A stretch of 64,000 bases of DNA from CAYVMN01 sp043808585. GTDB lineage: Bacteria; Desulfobacterota; DSM-4660; Desulfatiglandales; Desulfatiglandaceae. Shown here in pieces: positions 1-8,292 of the stretch. The position numbers and the translations under genes were made by a program. The stretch covers positions 1 to 64,000 of the forward strand of contig JAZDES010000224.1 of assembly GCA_043808585.1 (NCBI GenBank), read 5' to 3'. The notes under the pieces are model-generated. The model was not told where the DNA came from and made no database searches. It saw nothing but the letters and a program-made list of their open reading frames with translations. The first letter of the stretch is position 1, and every line of letters begins with the position of its first letter.

Positions 1-156
1 TATCTGTAAGCACCTGGGGCTCCCGCCCCCTGCACCTCCCAAAAAAGGAATCCTCAACCGTCTTCTGAAAAGGTAGATCTATGCAGGTATTTTTGTGGCA
101 TTACCGAAAGGCCCATTTTGTCAGAGAAGTTCTGGCTGAACGTAGGAGGAGAAAAG

Positions 157-666
157 ATGGCATTTATTGAAAGATTCCTGGGAGTATGTGTGGAGGTCCC
201 TGATGACCATTTTTATTGCACGAAACCAGGTCTTTGGGCAAAAGCAGATGGCCAAGAAATCATTTTTGGACTGAGCCACCCTGCATTGGTTTTGGCTGGC
301 GGTCTAAATGATTTGGACTGGCTTGTACCCCAGGGACATTCTGTAAGAGAGGGGGAGACAGTGCTTTTTGCCATCACCGGCAAGATTCTATACATCGATT
401 CGCCTGTAGAGGGGACTATTCATTTCAACACCGATGTTAAAGGGTCTCCGGCGCTGATATCAAAATATCCATATGGCCAGGGGTGGCTATTCAGAATAAG
501 ACCCCATCTGGAACCTGCGAGGGTATTAGAGGGTTTGGTAGACGCGTCAGGTTACATCGAAAGCCTCAAGGGCACTGAGGGAGATAAGAACCCAGAGGGT
601 TTAAAAGGGGGAGTGTCGGGGATTTGCAAGGCGGTTTATACCGGTATCCGGGAGCAGAAAATCTAG
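157..666 (+). CDS. Glycine cleavage H-like (lipoyl-domain fold) protein
   Basis: 169 aa. The C-terminal half has the GcvH pattern: EGETV, then a lysine (K76 in ITGK), then SPVEG and the closing YGQGWLFRI. In true GcvH the lipoylated lysine sits in ESVKA; here the context is ITGKI and the distance to the SPV motif is one residue shorter, so lipoylation is uncertain. The N-terminus before about residue 30 is unlike classical GcvH, and there is a roughly 30-residue tail. The ATG at 157 is preferred over a TTG at 118 because AGGAGG lies 7 nt upstream. No gcvT or gcvP is nearby, so a role in glycine cleavage is not supported; a carrier for another redox or acyl system is possible. Family membership is fairly sure, function is not. 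Confidence 0.75.
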   Translation: MAFIERFLGVCVEVPDDHFYCTKPGLWAKADGQEIIFGLSHPALVLAGGLNDLDWLVPQGHSVREGETVLFAITGKILYIDSPVEGTIHFNTDVKGSPALISKYPYGQGWLFRIRPHLEPARVLEGLVDASGYIESLKGTEGDKNPEGLKGGVSGICKAVYTGIREQKI

Positions 667-697
667 GACCTCTAACTTTCATTTCCTTTGAGCCATA

Positions 698-790
698 GTA
701 ACAGTTTAGCGCCCTGAAAGCGGGGCAATGAAGGTTAGGGAAAACCCCCATTGCCCCGGATAAACGCCTGATAGGAAAAGGGCTAAAATG
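698..790 (+). repeat. 93-bp hairpin repeat, family 1, copy A
   Basis: Intergenic element with arms beginning GTAACAGTTTAGCGC and ending AGGGCTAAAATGA around a perfect inverted repeat GGGGCAATG / CATTGCCCC. It matches 2427-2690 and, in reverse orientation, 13567-13659. It lies between the H-like gene and the CxxC protein gene. Compared with the copy at 13567 the core between the GGGGCAATG arms is in the opposite orientation relative to the outer arms. Confidence 0.85.
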
Positions 791-844
791 AGACGAGTTG
801 TCTGGTCTTAAGACAGAAGAGGTCAACAGGGAGGACCCAAAGAA

Positions 845-1144
845 ATGACCGTCCAAGGAGTTATGGTGGAAATTGTTGCAAAGAAAAAGGGCTGCATGCT
901 TTGTGATCTGGCAATTGGGATCCTGGAAGAGATCTCCCCGGACTTTGATGAGGGGGTGCTGAGATGGGATGTGGTGGACGTGGGCGATCGAGAGGGCTTG
1001 CGAAGGTTTGATGAACTGACAAGGCTGTGCGGCCGAAGGCCGGCAGTACCCTCGATAGTCATCAATGAAAGGATAGCCTTTGATAACATCCCTGACTTTG
1101 AGGCCCTTTCAGAGGCAGTGCGAGAGGCCCTAGGGGCTCAGTGA
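845..1144 (+). CDS. Thioredoxin/glutaredoxin-fold protein with CxxC motif
   Basis: 99 aa. The N-terminal strand MVEIVAKKK is followed by a CMLC motif and an acidic helix, then a cis-proline type PAVPSIVINE stretch, which together give a glutaredoxin-like fold (DUF836/glutaredoxin-like). Likely a small thiol-disulfide redox protein. Two starts are possible: ATG 845 (GGGAGG about 10 nt upstream) or ATG 863 (AAGGAG close upstream). It stands alone, between a repeat and the amidase gene. The partner is unknown. Confidence 0.75.
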   Translation: MTVQGVMVEIVAKKKGCMLCDLAIGILEEISPDFDEGVLRWDVVDVGDREGLRRFDELTRLCGRRPAVPSIVINERIAFDNIPDFEALSEAVREALGAQ

Positions 1145-1176
1145 AAGGGGACGGGGTGTGAAAGGAGCTTGGCAAA

Positions 1177-2418
1177 ATGGATCTTAAAGACTTAAGAGTT
1201 AACGGCAAACGGCTAAAGAGCTCCCTCGAAGAAATGGCGAAAATCGGTGCAACCCCAAGCGGTGGGGTTCAACGCTTAGGGCTTTCAGAAGAAGATAAAA
1301 AAGCAAGAGATCTTTTCGTGATGTGGCTAAAAGAGCTTGGTCTTGGGATCACCATCGATGACATGGGAAATATCTTCGGGAGCAGGCCTGGCAGGAATAA
1401 CAACCTTTCGCCGATCCTGAGCGGGTCTCATATTGATTCTCAGCCAAAAGGTGGAAGGTTTGATGGAATCTTAGGTGTTATTGGCACCTTAGAAGTGTTA
1501 CGCACACTGCACGAAAACGATATTGAGACTGAGCGGCATATTACGATTGTGGACTGGACCAATGAGGAAGGTTCTCGCTTTGCCCCTGCAATGGTGGGTT
1601 CCGGTGTATGGACCGGAGCTCTTGATAGGGACTGGGTTTATGACAGGACCGATATTAACGGCAAGAGATTCGAGGATGAGCTGATCCGCATCTGCTACAA
1701 AGGATCAGTACCTGCCAAGAAATGGCCGGTCTACGCCTATTACGAATATCATATCGAGCAAGGACCAATTCTTGAAAAAGAAGGGAAGATCATCGGTGCA
1801 CCCAAAGGTATTCTTAGTTTACATTGGTATGATGTCTACCTGGAAGGGGAGGCCAATCAGGTGGGGCCGACGCCCATGGAAGGGCGACACGATGCCCTAT
1901 GTGCCGCGGCTGAAATGATTCTGAAGGTAAATGAACTTCCGCAGCGGATGGCCGGTAATATGGTGGCAACCGTTGGGGAAATTCAGAATTATCCAAATTC
2001 CAGAAATATCATTCCGGACAAGGTACACTTTACCGTAGACATCCGGTCCTGGGATGATGGCCATCTCTCAAAGGCATGGGAGATAGTCCGCAAGGACTTT
2101 GATGACATCGCCAAAAGAAGGGGCTGTCAGATCAAAATGGAAGAAACTTGGAGTGTAGAACATTCGTCTTTTGATGTGAAATTAGTGCAGCGAATTCTCA
2201 AAACCGCAGAACGATTGGGCTATTCCGGCCTCCATATGGTCAGCGGTGCAGGGCATGATGCAAGTTATATGAACCGGATTTGCCCGACCGCCATGATCTT
2301 TGTTCCAAGCATTAATGGTCGCAGCCATGTTGAAGTAGAAGACACAAAGTGGGAAGACTGTGAGGCCGGCGCCAATGTCCTGCTACATGCGATTCTTCAA
2401 TCTGCCGATGAGAAATAA
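1177..2418 (+). CDS. M20-family Zn-dependent amidase (hydantoinase/carbamoylase type)
   Basis: 413 aa, the usual length for N-carbamoyl-L-amino-acid hydrolase, allantoate amidohydrolase and beta-ureidopropionase relatives. Metal-binding segments are visible: GSHIDSQPKGGRFDG (first His/Asp), WTNEEGSRFAPAM (Glu pair), YYEYHIEQGP (His), and the late GAGHDA and RSHVEVED stretches. The dimerisation domain lies roughly at residues 210-325. It hydrolyses an N-carbamoyl or related amide of an amino acid. The exact substrate cannot be read from the sequence. Alanine dehydrogenase and an MFS transporter lie downstream but are not clearly co-transcribed with it. Confidence 0.9.
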   Translation: MDLKDLRVNGKRLKSSLEEMAKIGATPSGGVQRLGLSEEDKKARDLFVMWLKELGLGITIDDMGNIFGSRPGRNNNLSPILSGSHIDSQPKGGRFDGILGVIGTLEVLRTLHENDIETERHITIVDWTNEEGSRFAPAMVGSGVWTGALDRDWVYDRTDINGKRFEDELIRICYKGSVPAKKWPVYAYYEYHIEQGPILEKEGKIIGAPKGILSLHWYDVYLEGEANQVGPTPMEGRHDALCAAAEMILKVNELPQRMAGNMVATVGEIQNYPNSRNIIPDKVHFTVDIRSWDDGHLSKAWEIVRKDFDDIAKRRGCQIKMEETWSVEHSSFDVKLVQRILKTAERLGYSGLHMVSGAGHDASYMNRICPTAMIFVPSINGRSHVEVEDTKWEDCEAGANVLLHAILQSADEK

Positions 2419-2426
2419 AACCTTCC

Positions 2427-2690
2427 GTAACAATTTAGCGCTCTGAAACCGGGGCAACGGGGGTTTCCCTTTTTCGGGTGTAAAACTCGCCCATAAGAGA
2501 GCGTAAAGTAATCACTCGCCGTAGCTGAAAATAAGGAACTGTGCCAATGCCAACATCATCTCGTTTTTGAGAGAGTGCTCTCCGTGATTTCTTAACGCTC
2601 TCTAACGGGCTCAGACAGGGTTACACCTCTCAAACCCGAAACCCTCATTGCCCCCCGGATAAACGAGAACTCGGAAAAAGGCTAAAGTGA
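2427..2690 (+). repeat. Family 1 hairpin repeat, copy B, enlarged (264 bp)
   Basis: Same outer arms as 698-790 (GTAACAATTTAGCGC at the left, AAAAAGGCTAAAGTGA at the right) but about 170 bp longer in the middle. The extra DNA is itself an imperfect inverted repeat: AAGAGAGCGTAAAGTAATCAC near 2493 pairs with the complement of GTGATTTCTTAACGCTCTC near 2582. The whole can fold into one long nested hairpin. The remaining non-coding DNA to 2900 shows no gene that I recognise. Confidence 0.8.
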
Positions 2691-2900
2691 TACAACCTTC
2701 CGACATATTCCTCCCCCGGCGAGAATGACCAAAGGGGCTATTTCTACAACTCTCCTTTAACGGCTGCGCCAATCTTTTCACGGGGTAAACTTGAAGGTGA
2801 CGCGGAAAAATGATAGTAAGAGCGTAAATGAAAGATTGGCCCGTGGCATGCTTTCTTGCCGCGCTTGAGACGTTGTTTGACTGCCCTCCGGAGGCAAGAG

Positions 2901-4031
2901 ATGGGTACGGATAACATTATATTTCTGGAAGTAATAGAGTGGTTTGACGAGACTGGGCGGGAACTGGTTCACAGGATTCCGGAAACAGGCTCTGGGGAGA
3001 TCAAGTTCGGGGCCCAGCTCATAGTGCGTGAGAGCCAGGTTGGGGTATTTTTTTACAAGGGCAAGGCCCGGGAGGCCTTCGGGCCCGGGCGTCATACCCT
3101 TAACACCGCCAATATCCCGGTGCTCACAAAGATCCTGGCCATTCCCTGGGCCCTGACAAGCCCCCTTCGGGCCGAGACCTACATGGTCAATATGAAGCTC
3201 TTCCCCAACCTCAAGTGGGGTACCAGGGAACCGGTCGCCTTCAAGGACTCGGAACTGGGCCTTATCAGGCTTCGAGCACATGGGGTCTTCACTATCCAGG
3301 TATTGCAGCCCTTGCTGTTTATCAACACACTTGTGGGGACCATGGGAAGATATACCACCGAAGAGATTGAAGAGTACCTCAAACGGGTTATTGTCTCCCG
3401 GTTCAATGACCATCTGGGCGAACATCTGGACAGTGTGCTAAATCTTCCGGGCCAATACGAGCACCTGGCCACGGGCCTGAAGGCCCGCCTGGAGAATGAC
3501 TTCTCCCACCTGGGATTGGCCCTGACCCGGCTCTACATTACTTCCATTACTCCTCCTCCGGAGGTTCAAGAGGCCATTGACGACAGAGGCAGGCTCAATA
3601 TCCTGCAGGACCTGGATCGCCTGGTCAAGATGAAGGCGGCCATGGCCATGGAAAAGGCTGCGGAATCGCAGGGGGAGGCAGGGTGGGGTATGGGCATGGG
3701 CCTTGGCCTGATGGTGCCAGCCATGTTTGCGGATATGTTCAGGCAACAGTCCCCGGGTGCCGGGGGTGGCCTCCCACTTGAGAGCCTTTGCCCGGACTGC
3801 AGGCACCCGATACCGAAAGATGCCAGGTTCTGCCCTCTTTGCGGACACCAGCAGCTGGTTTTCGATCAGTGTGTCAAGTGCGGCAAGAATCTGCCGCCCA
3901 GCGCCAGGTTTTGCCCCAAATGCGGGCACCAGGTCGATGAAAGGCCGACCTCCGTAATTTGCAAGAACTGCAAGTCAGAGAACCTGCCGGGCTCTGCATT
4001 TTGCAACCAGTGCGGAGAAAGACTGGGCTAA
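2901..4031 (+). CDS. SPFH-domain protein with C-terminal zinc ribbons
   Basis: 376 aa. Residues about 1-260 form an SPFH/band-7-like domain of the type often labelled virion core protein-like (ending in a helix with VQEAIDDRGRL and KMKAAMAMEKAAE), then a Gly/Met-rich linker. The last 90 residues hold six CxxC knuckles, i.e. three zinc ribbons (CPDC..CPLC, CVKC..CPKC, CKNC..CNQC). ATG 2901 is chosen because GGAGG ends 6 nt upstream. It probably acts as a cytosolic or membrane-associated scaffold. The next gene follows after 1 nt and is also a zinc-ribbon protein, so the two are likely partners. The family is clear; the biochemical role is unknown. Confidence 0.85.
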   Translation: MGTDNIIFLEVIEWFDETGRELVHRIPETGSGEIKFGAQLIVRESQVGVFFYKGKAREAFGPGRHTLNTANIPVLTKILAIPWALTSPLRAETYMVNMKLFPNLKWGTREPVAFKDSELGLIRLRAHGVFTIQVLQPLLFINTLVGTMGRYTTEEIEEYLKRVIVSRFNDHLGEHLDSVLNLPGQYEHLATGLKARLENDFSHLGLALTRLYITSITPPPEVQEAIDDRGRLNILQDLDRLVKMKAAMAMEKAAESQGEAGWGMGMGLGLMVPAMFADMFRQQSPGAGGGLPLESLCPDCRHPIPKDARFCPLCGHQQLVFDQCVKCGKNLPPSARFCPKCGHQVDERPTSVICKNCKSENLPGSAFCNQCGERLG

Positions 4032-4032
4032 G

Positions 4033-5259
4033 GTGGGCTTTACAGCCGAGCAAGAGTGCCCGCAGTGCGGCGCACCCATAGAGCTGGAAGAGACCGACCA
4101 TCTACTTCTATGCCCTTACTGCAATGTAAAGAACTTCATATCTGCACCCGACTGCCTTCGTTTTGTCCTGCCCAATAAGGACCGCAACAGGGACATTATC
4201 TATGCCCCCTATCTCCGCTTCAGGGGGAGCGTATTTTTTTGCAGCGAACAGACGATTGGCCACCGAGTCGTTGACATTACCCATCCGGCAGTCCCGTTCA
4301 AGGAATTTCCTGTCTCCCTCGGGCTTCGGCCTCAGGCCATGAGGATGAAGTTTCTAAGACCAGGTATTGAAGGAACGTTCCTCAAGTCCTTTCTCACCAA
4401 ATCAGATCTGCTTGACAGGGCAGCCAGGCATTCATCGCTTTCCATATCAGGACCGGTCTTTTACAGGGCCTTCATAGGAGAGGCCCTAAGCCTCATCTAT
4501 CTTCCCCTGTTTGTGCAAGATGAGACACTCTTTGACGCCATAACGGAAAGGCCGATTGCCAAACTCCCGCCTGGTAAAGGCGAATTTTCGCAGCTCAGAA
4601 AAAATGATAGCTCATGGAGAGTTACCTTCATGGCCACATTGTGTCCGAACTGTGGTTGGAACCTGGAAGGAGTAAGGGACAGTGTGGTCCTTTTGTGTCC
4701 AAACTGCCAGAGCGCCTGGGAGGCCTCAGGGGACAGATTCTGCCGGGTGGACTTCAAGGTCGTAGCGGGCGAGGCTAGGAAAATGGCGTATCTCCCCTTC
4801 TGGAGAATGTCAGCCGCAGTTAGTGGCATAACTATCAAATAATACGCGGATTTTATTCGGGTTACCAACCAGCCGAAGGTGATCCAGAAGGAGTGGGAAG
4901 ATCAGCAAATGGGCTTCTGGAGCCCTGCCTTCAAGATACGTCCGAAATTGCTTATGTCTCTCCTCAGGCAGCTCAATTTATCTCGGAAGCGAATTCATCT
5001 GGAAGAGGCCATGCCCCGGAAGGAGGTCCATCCTGTCACCCTTCCCTTAAGCGAGGCTGCTCAGACCATAAAGCTTGCGGTGGCAGTATCGACAGTTAGC
5101 AAGAAGAAGGTATTTCCATTGTTGCCCGGTATCGGCATTAGGGTGACTGGCGCGACCCTCATTTACCTTCCCTTTGCGAGGATGGGGCATGAATTGGTCC
5201 AACCGGAGACGGGTGTAAGTATACTTGGAAAGGCCCTGGAGTTAGGGCGCTATTTGTAA
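4033..5259 (+). pseudogene. Zinc-ribbon membrane-scaffold partner, interrupted by in-frame TAA
   Basis: The reading frame runs 407 sense codons from GTG 4033 to 5259 but is cut by TAA at 4840-4842. The part before the stop (269 aa) has a zinc ribbon at the N-terminus (CPQC..CPYC) and another near residue 200 (CPNC..CPNC). After the stop the same frame continues without a gap in protein-like sequence (YADFIRVTNQPKVIQKEW) for 138 codons, including a FWSPAFKIRP motif. TAA could come from TCA by one base change. It is not a selenocysteine codon. Either a nonsense mutation, a sequencing error, or two polypeptides (a GTG at 4879 could restart). It is paired with the SPFH gene 1 nt upstream. Confidence 0.75.
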
Positions 5260-5286
5260 TCTTTAACACAGAAACGGGGGCTGTAG

Positions 5287-6519
5287 GTGAACTTTGACTG
5301 GTGGCTTGCTGGTATCTGTCTTAGCAGGGTGTTTAGCCAGACCGTGACCATGACATATGCCGCGGTGGTCCCCTTGCTTCAACAGGAATGGGGAATGTCG
5401 GCCACGGCGGCCGGGGGGATTGCCAGCGCATTCCAGATCGGGTACGCGGCATCACTGTTCGTGTTTTCCAGCCTGGCAGACCGGATGGGATCCAAGCCCC
5501 TGTTCCTGGGATCCATATCTGCAGCGGCGTTTTTCTCCCTTGGGTTCGCATTGTTTGCCCAGGGTTATCTCTCGGCCATGATTCTCTATACCCTTGTGGG
5601 CGTTTCTCTGGGGGGGAGCTACACGACCGGGCTCATGATCATAGCCGACCAGTACCCGGTCAGACGAAGAGGAATGGCATCAGGGTGGTTTATTGCAAGC
5701 AGTTCAATGGGGTACATGCTCTCGCTTACGATGAGCGGCATGGCAATACCCATCGGGGGATACAGGCTCTCCTTTCTCGTGACATGCCTCGGGCCGGCCC
5801 TGGGTTCGATCTTCGCATGGGTCACCCTCAGAAAGACTCAGGTCTCGGTGACGAGACGTCAGGAAGAGCAGAGATTCACAAAAGAGGTGGTACGAAACAG
5901 GCCTGCCAGGCTCCTCATAAGTTCATATACCTGTCACAGCTGGGAACTCTTGGGAATGTGGGCGTGGACCCCGGCCTTTCTTACAAGCTGCCTGGCCTTC
6001 GGGGGGACCAGGGGGCTGGATGCCACGGGGTTTGGCGCCTATCTGACCGCTGCATTGCACCTTGCAGGCCTAACCGCATCGTTCAGTATGGGAGCCTTAT
6101 CCGACCGCCACGGACGCGCCCGTGTCATCATGGTCCTTTCGGGCATAAGTGCCTTCTGCTCCTTTGTGTTCGGATGGACCATCGGGTGGCCCTTTGCCGT
6201 GGTTGTTGCAATAGGGCTTGCATATTCATTTTCCAGCCTCGGAGACTCACCTGTCCTCTCGGCAGCCCTGACGGAAGTGGTGACGCCTTCATATCTGGGC
6301 ACTGCATTTGGGGTTCGGTCACTGCTGGGGTTTGGGGCCGGAGCTGTTTCCCCCCTGGTCTTTGGGGCCGTTCTGGACCTGACCAATCCGGTGGGGGCCA
6401 CCATGGAGTACTATCTGGTATGGGGCTGGGCATTCAGCACCCTGGGTGTGGGCGGTATCGGGGCCCTCTGGGCAGCTTACCGCCTGGAAAAGGCGACTAG
6501 GTTGAAGATTGAAGGATGA
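5287..6519 (+). CDS. Major facilitator superfamily transporter
   Basis: 410 aa with about 12 predicted hydrophobic segments and the MFS loop 2-3 motif SLADRMGSKP (residues 62-71), echoed in the second half by GALSDRHGRAR. Inner-membrane secondary transporter. The substrate is unknown: it is closest in style to the CynX/NimT or oxalate-formate type single-polypeptide carriers, but I cannot distinguish them. GTG 5287 is the start. It lies 27 nt after the broken zinc-ribbon gene and converges on ald. Confidence 0.85.
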   Translation: MNFDWWLAGICLSRVFSQTVTMTYAAVVPLLQQEWGMSATAAGGIASAFQIGYAASLFVFSSLADRMGSKPLFLGSISAAAFFSLGFALFAQGYLSAMILYTLVGVSLGGSYTTGLMIIADQYPVRRRGMASGWFIASSSMGYMLSLTMSGMAIPIGGYRLSFLVTCLGPALGSIFAWVTLRKTQVSVTRRQEEQRFTKEVVRNRPARLLISSYTCHSWELLGMWAWTPAFLTSCLAFGGTRGLDATGFGAYLTAALHLAGLTASFSMGALSDRHGRARVIMVLSGISAFCSFVFGWTIGWPFAVVVAIGLAYSFSSLGDSPVLSAALTEVVTPSYLGTAFGVRSLLGFGAGAVSPLVFGAVLDLTNPVGATMEYYLVWGWAFSTLGVGGIGALWAAYRLEKATRLKIEG

Positions 6520-6610
6520 CTATTGAACGAAATTATATCTATTTGACCTATAAAGAACCCGGTTGATCATAATGTCGGCAAGAAAACAATAACGCATTTG
6601 ACAAACTATC

Positions 6611-6731
6611 TTCAATCAACAATCATCAATTTTCTGCAGTCGCCTCTGTGACGGGCGTTAACAGATGCCTGCCCATAAAAAGCCACTCAAGCCACACCAA
6701 TCGTCAATATTCAATAGTCAATATTCAATTT
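6611..6731. repeat. Heptanucleotide-type tandem repeats before ald 3' end
   Basis: Two short period-7 tracts lie in the MFS-ald intergenic region: TTCAATCAACAATCATCAAT at 6611-6630, and four units of the type TCAATAT/TCAATAG from 6704 to 6731. The second overlaps the last codons of ald. Nothing else is recognisable in 6520-6717. Confidence 0.6.
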
Positions 6732-7857
6732 GCGGTTTATCCGGGTTAGGAATTACGACCTCCAGGGGTGTGTATTCCAGCCCCAGGGCATCTGCCACGG
6801 CCCTGTAAGTTACCTTCCCCTGATAGATGTTGACCCCCTTTGCGAGTGAAAGATCGCCTTGAATGGCCCTCGCCACGCCCTGTCCGGCCAGCTTCATCAT
6901 ATAAGGGAGTGTTGCATTGGAAAGGGCATGGGTGCTTGTACGCGGGACAGCTCCTGGCATATTGGTAACCCCGTAGTGGAGGACGCCATCCACCACACAA
7001 ACAGGATCTGAGTGTGTAGTTGGACAGGTGGTCTCAATACACCCGCCCTGATCCACGGACACATCAATGACTACACTTCCGGGCTCCATGGTGCGGATCA
7101 TCTCTGCGGTCACAAGATGTGGGGCCTTGGCACCTTTTACCAGGACAGCACCAATCAAGAGATCGGACCTCCTTACAGAATCGGCGATATTCAAAGGGTT
7201 TGCGCTCAACGTGGTCAGGCGGCCGTGCAGGACCCGGTCCAGATAACGGAGACGTTCGGTATTGATGTCGAGGAGCAAGACATTGGCCCCCATTCCCAGG
7301 GCCATTTCTGCGGCATTGGTTCCTACCACACCCGCGCCAATTATGGTGACATCGGCCGGGCGGACCCCAGGGACTCCACCCAGGAGCTTTCCTCTTCCCC
7401 CATTTGGCTTTTCCAGGTACTGGGCACCCACCTGAACCGCCATACGTCCTGCCACCTCGCTCATGGGCGTAAGCAAGGGGAGGGTGCCATCTGGCTGTTC
7501 CACAGTTTCATAGGCAATGCCTATGACCCCCCTGTTGATCATCTCCTCGGCCAACTTTTTTTCAGCTGCCAGATGGAGGTAGGTGAAAAGAACCAGATCC
7601 GAACGCATCAGCCCATATTCAGAAGTCTGGGGTTCCTTCACCTTGGCGACCAGCTCTGCATCCCAGGCGGGCCCGCTTCCTGATGCAATTTCGGCCCCGA
7701 CGCGCCTGTATTCATCGTCCGAAAATCCGCTTCCGGCACCGGCCCCCGACTGGACCAACACCCTGTGTCCGGCCTCCACAAGCTGACGGACACCGCCCGG
7801 TGTAATGGCCACCCGATATTCATTATCCTTGATCTCCTTGGGAACTCCGATAATCAT
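6718..7857 (-). CDS. ald: Alanine dehydrogenase
   Basis: 379 aa, the family's usual length. It begins MIIGVPKEIKDNEYRVA, with the substrate-binding Arg/Lys region, and contains LLTPMSEVAGRMA and a Rossmann NAD site VTIIGAGVVGTNAAEMALGMG (about residues 168-188). The catalytic region near D270 (SVDQGGC) is present. It catalyses reversible NAD-dependent oxidative deamination of L-alanine to pyruvate and ammonia in the cytoplasm. It faces the MFS gene convergently. The last residues are encoded inside a heptanucleotide repeat. Confidence 0.97.
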   Translation of the reverse strand: MIIGVPKEIKDNEYRVAITPGGVRQLVEAGHRVLVQSGAGAGSGFSDDEYRRVGAEIASGSGPAWDAELVAKVKEPQTSEYGLMRSDLVLFTYLHLAAEKKLAEEMINRGVIGIAYETVEQPDGTLPLLTPMSEVAGRMAVQVGAQYLEKPNGGRGKLLGGVPGVRPADVTIIGAGVVGTNAAEMALGMGANVLLLDINTERLRYLDRVLHGRLTTLSANPLNIADSVRRSDLLIGAVLVKGAKAPHLVTAEMIRTMEPGSVVIDVSVDQGGCIETTCPTTHSDPVCVVDGVLHYGVTNMPGAVPRTSTHALSNATLPYMMKLAGQGVARAIQGDLSLAKGVNIYQGKVTYRAVADALGLEYTPLEVVIPNPDKPQIEY

Positions 7858-7904
7858 ACTATAACTCCTTTTTGAAATGTCTTGTGCACCAATTCCACGT
7901 ATCT

Positions 7905-8040
7905 TCTCAATAAATAGTGGTGAATGCTTTGCTATAACCGGTTTCTGGATTTCCGCCTTCGCGGGAATGACGAAATAAGCTCAGTATATGTCATCCCCGC
8001 GAAGGCGGGAATCCAGGGGCCAAACCGCTAGTTATTGAGA
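7905..8040. repeat. 136-bp element with inverted ends, family 2, copy 1
   Basis: Bounded by perfect inverted ends TCTCAATAA (7905-7913) and TTATTGAGA (8032-8040). Inside are two GC-rich hairpin arms of the type CCGCCTTCGCGGGAATGAC and GTCATCCCCGCGAAGGCGGG. A second copy of the same length is at 61691-61826. It looks like a non-autonomous MITE/REP-like element and encodes nothing. The rest of the 435-bp gap 7858-8292 shows no recognisable gene. Confidence 0.85.
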
Positions 8041-8292
8041 TGTCACAATTCTACTTTAACTTTCTTGTTTTAACAACCTCAAGTTCACGGCTTCAGCAAC
8101 TCCAAGTATGACAAGAATTCAGGGTTCATCGAGAACCGAGCACCTCGGGACCCACATTCTTCGCCCCTTTGCAGCGAGCTATTTGCCGGTTTACTGCCAG
8201 GGGTGTTGCCATAGGATCTTTCAGGGGCTATAAAGGGGGCTGGTTACAAAGAGACATAAAAAAACCTGTTTCGCCCCATTGGAGGAGGTCGC

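Noticed and set aside
4840..4842. TAA in the zinc-ribbon gene as a recoded amino acid
   Set aside because: No known bacterial recoding system reads UAA as an amino acid, and the site is not at a cysteine; a mutation or error is simpler.
5388..6500. 370-codon open frame overlapping the MFS gene in another frame
   Set aside because: Composition is not protein-like and the MFS protein with its motifs is in the other frame.
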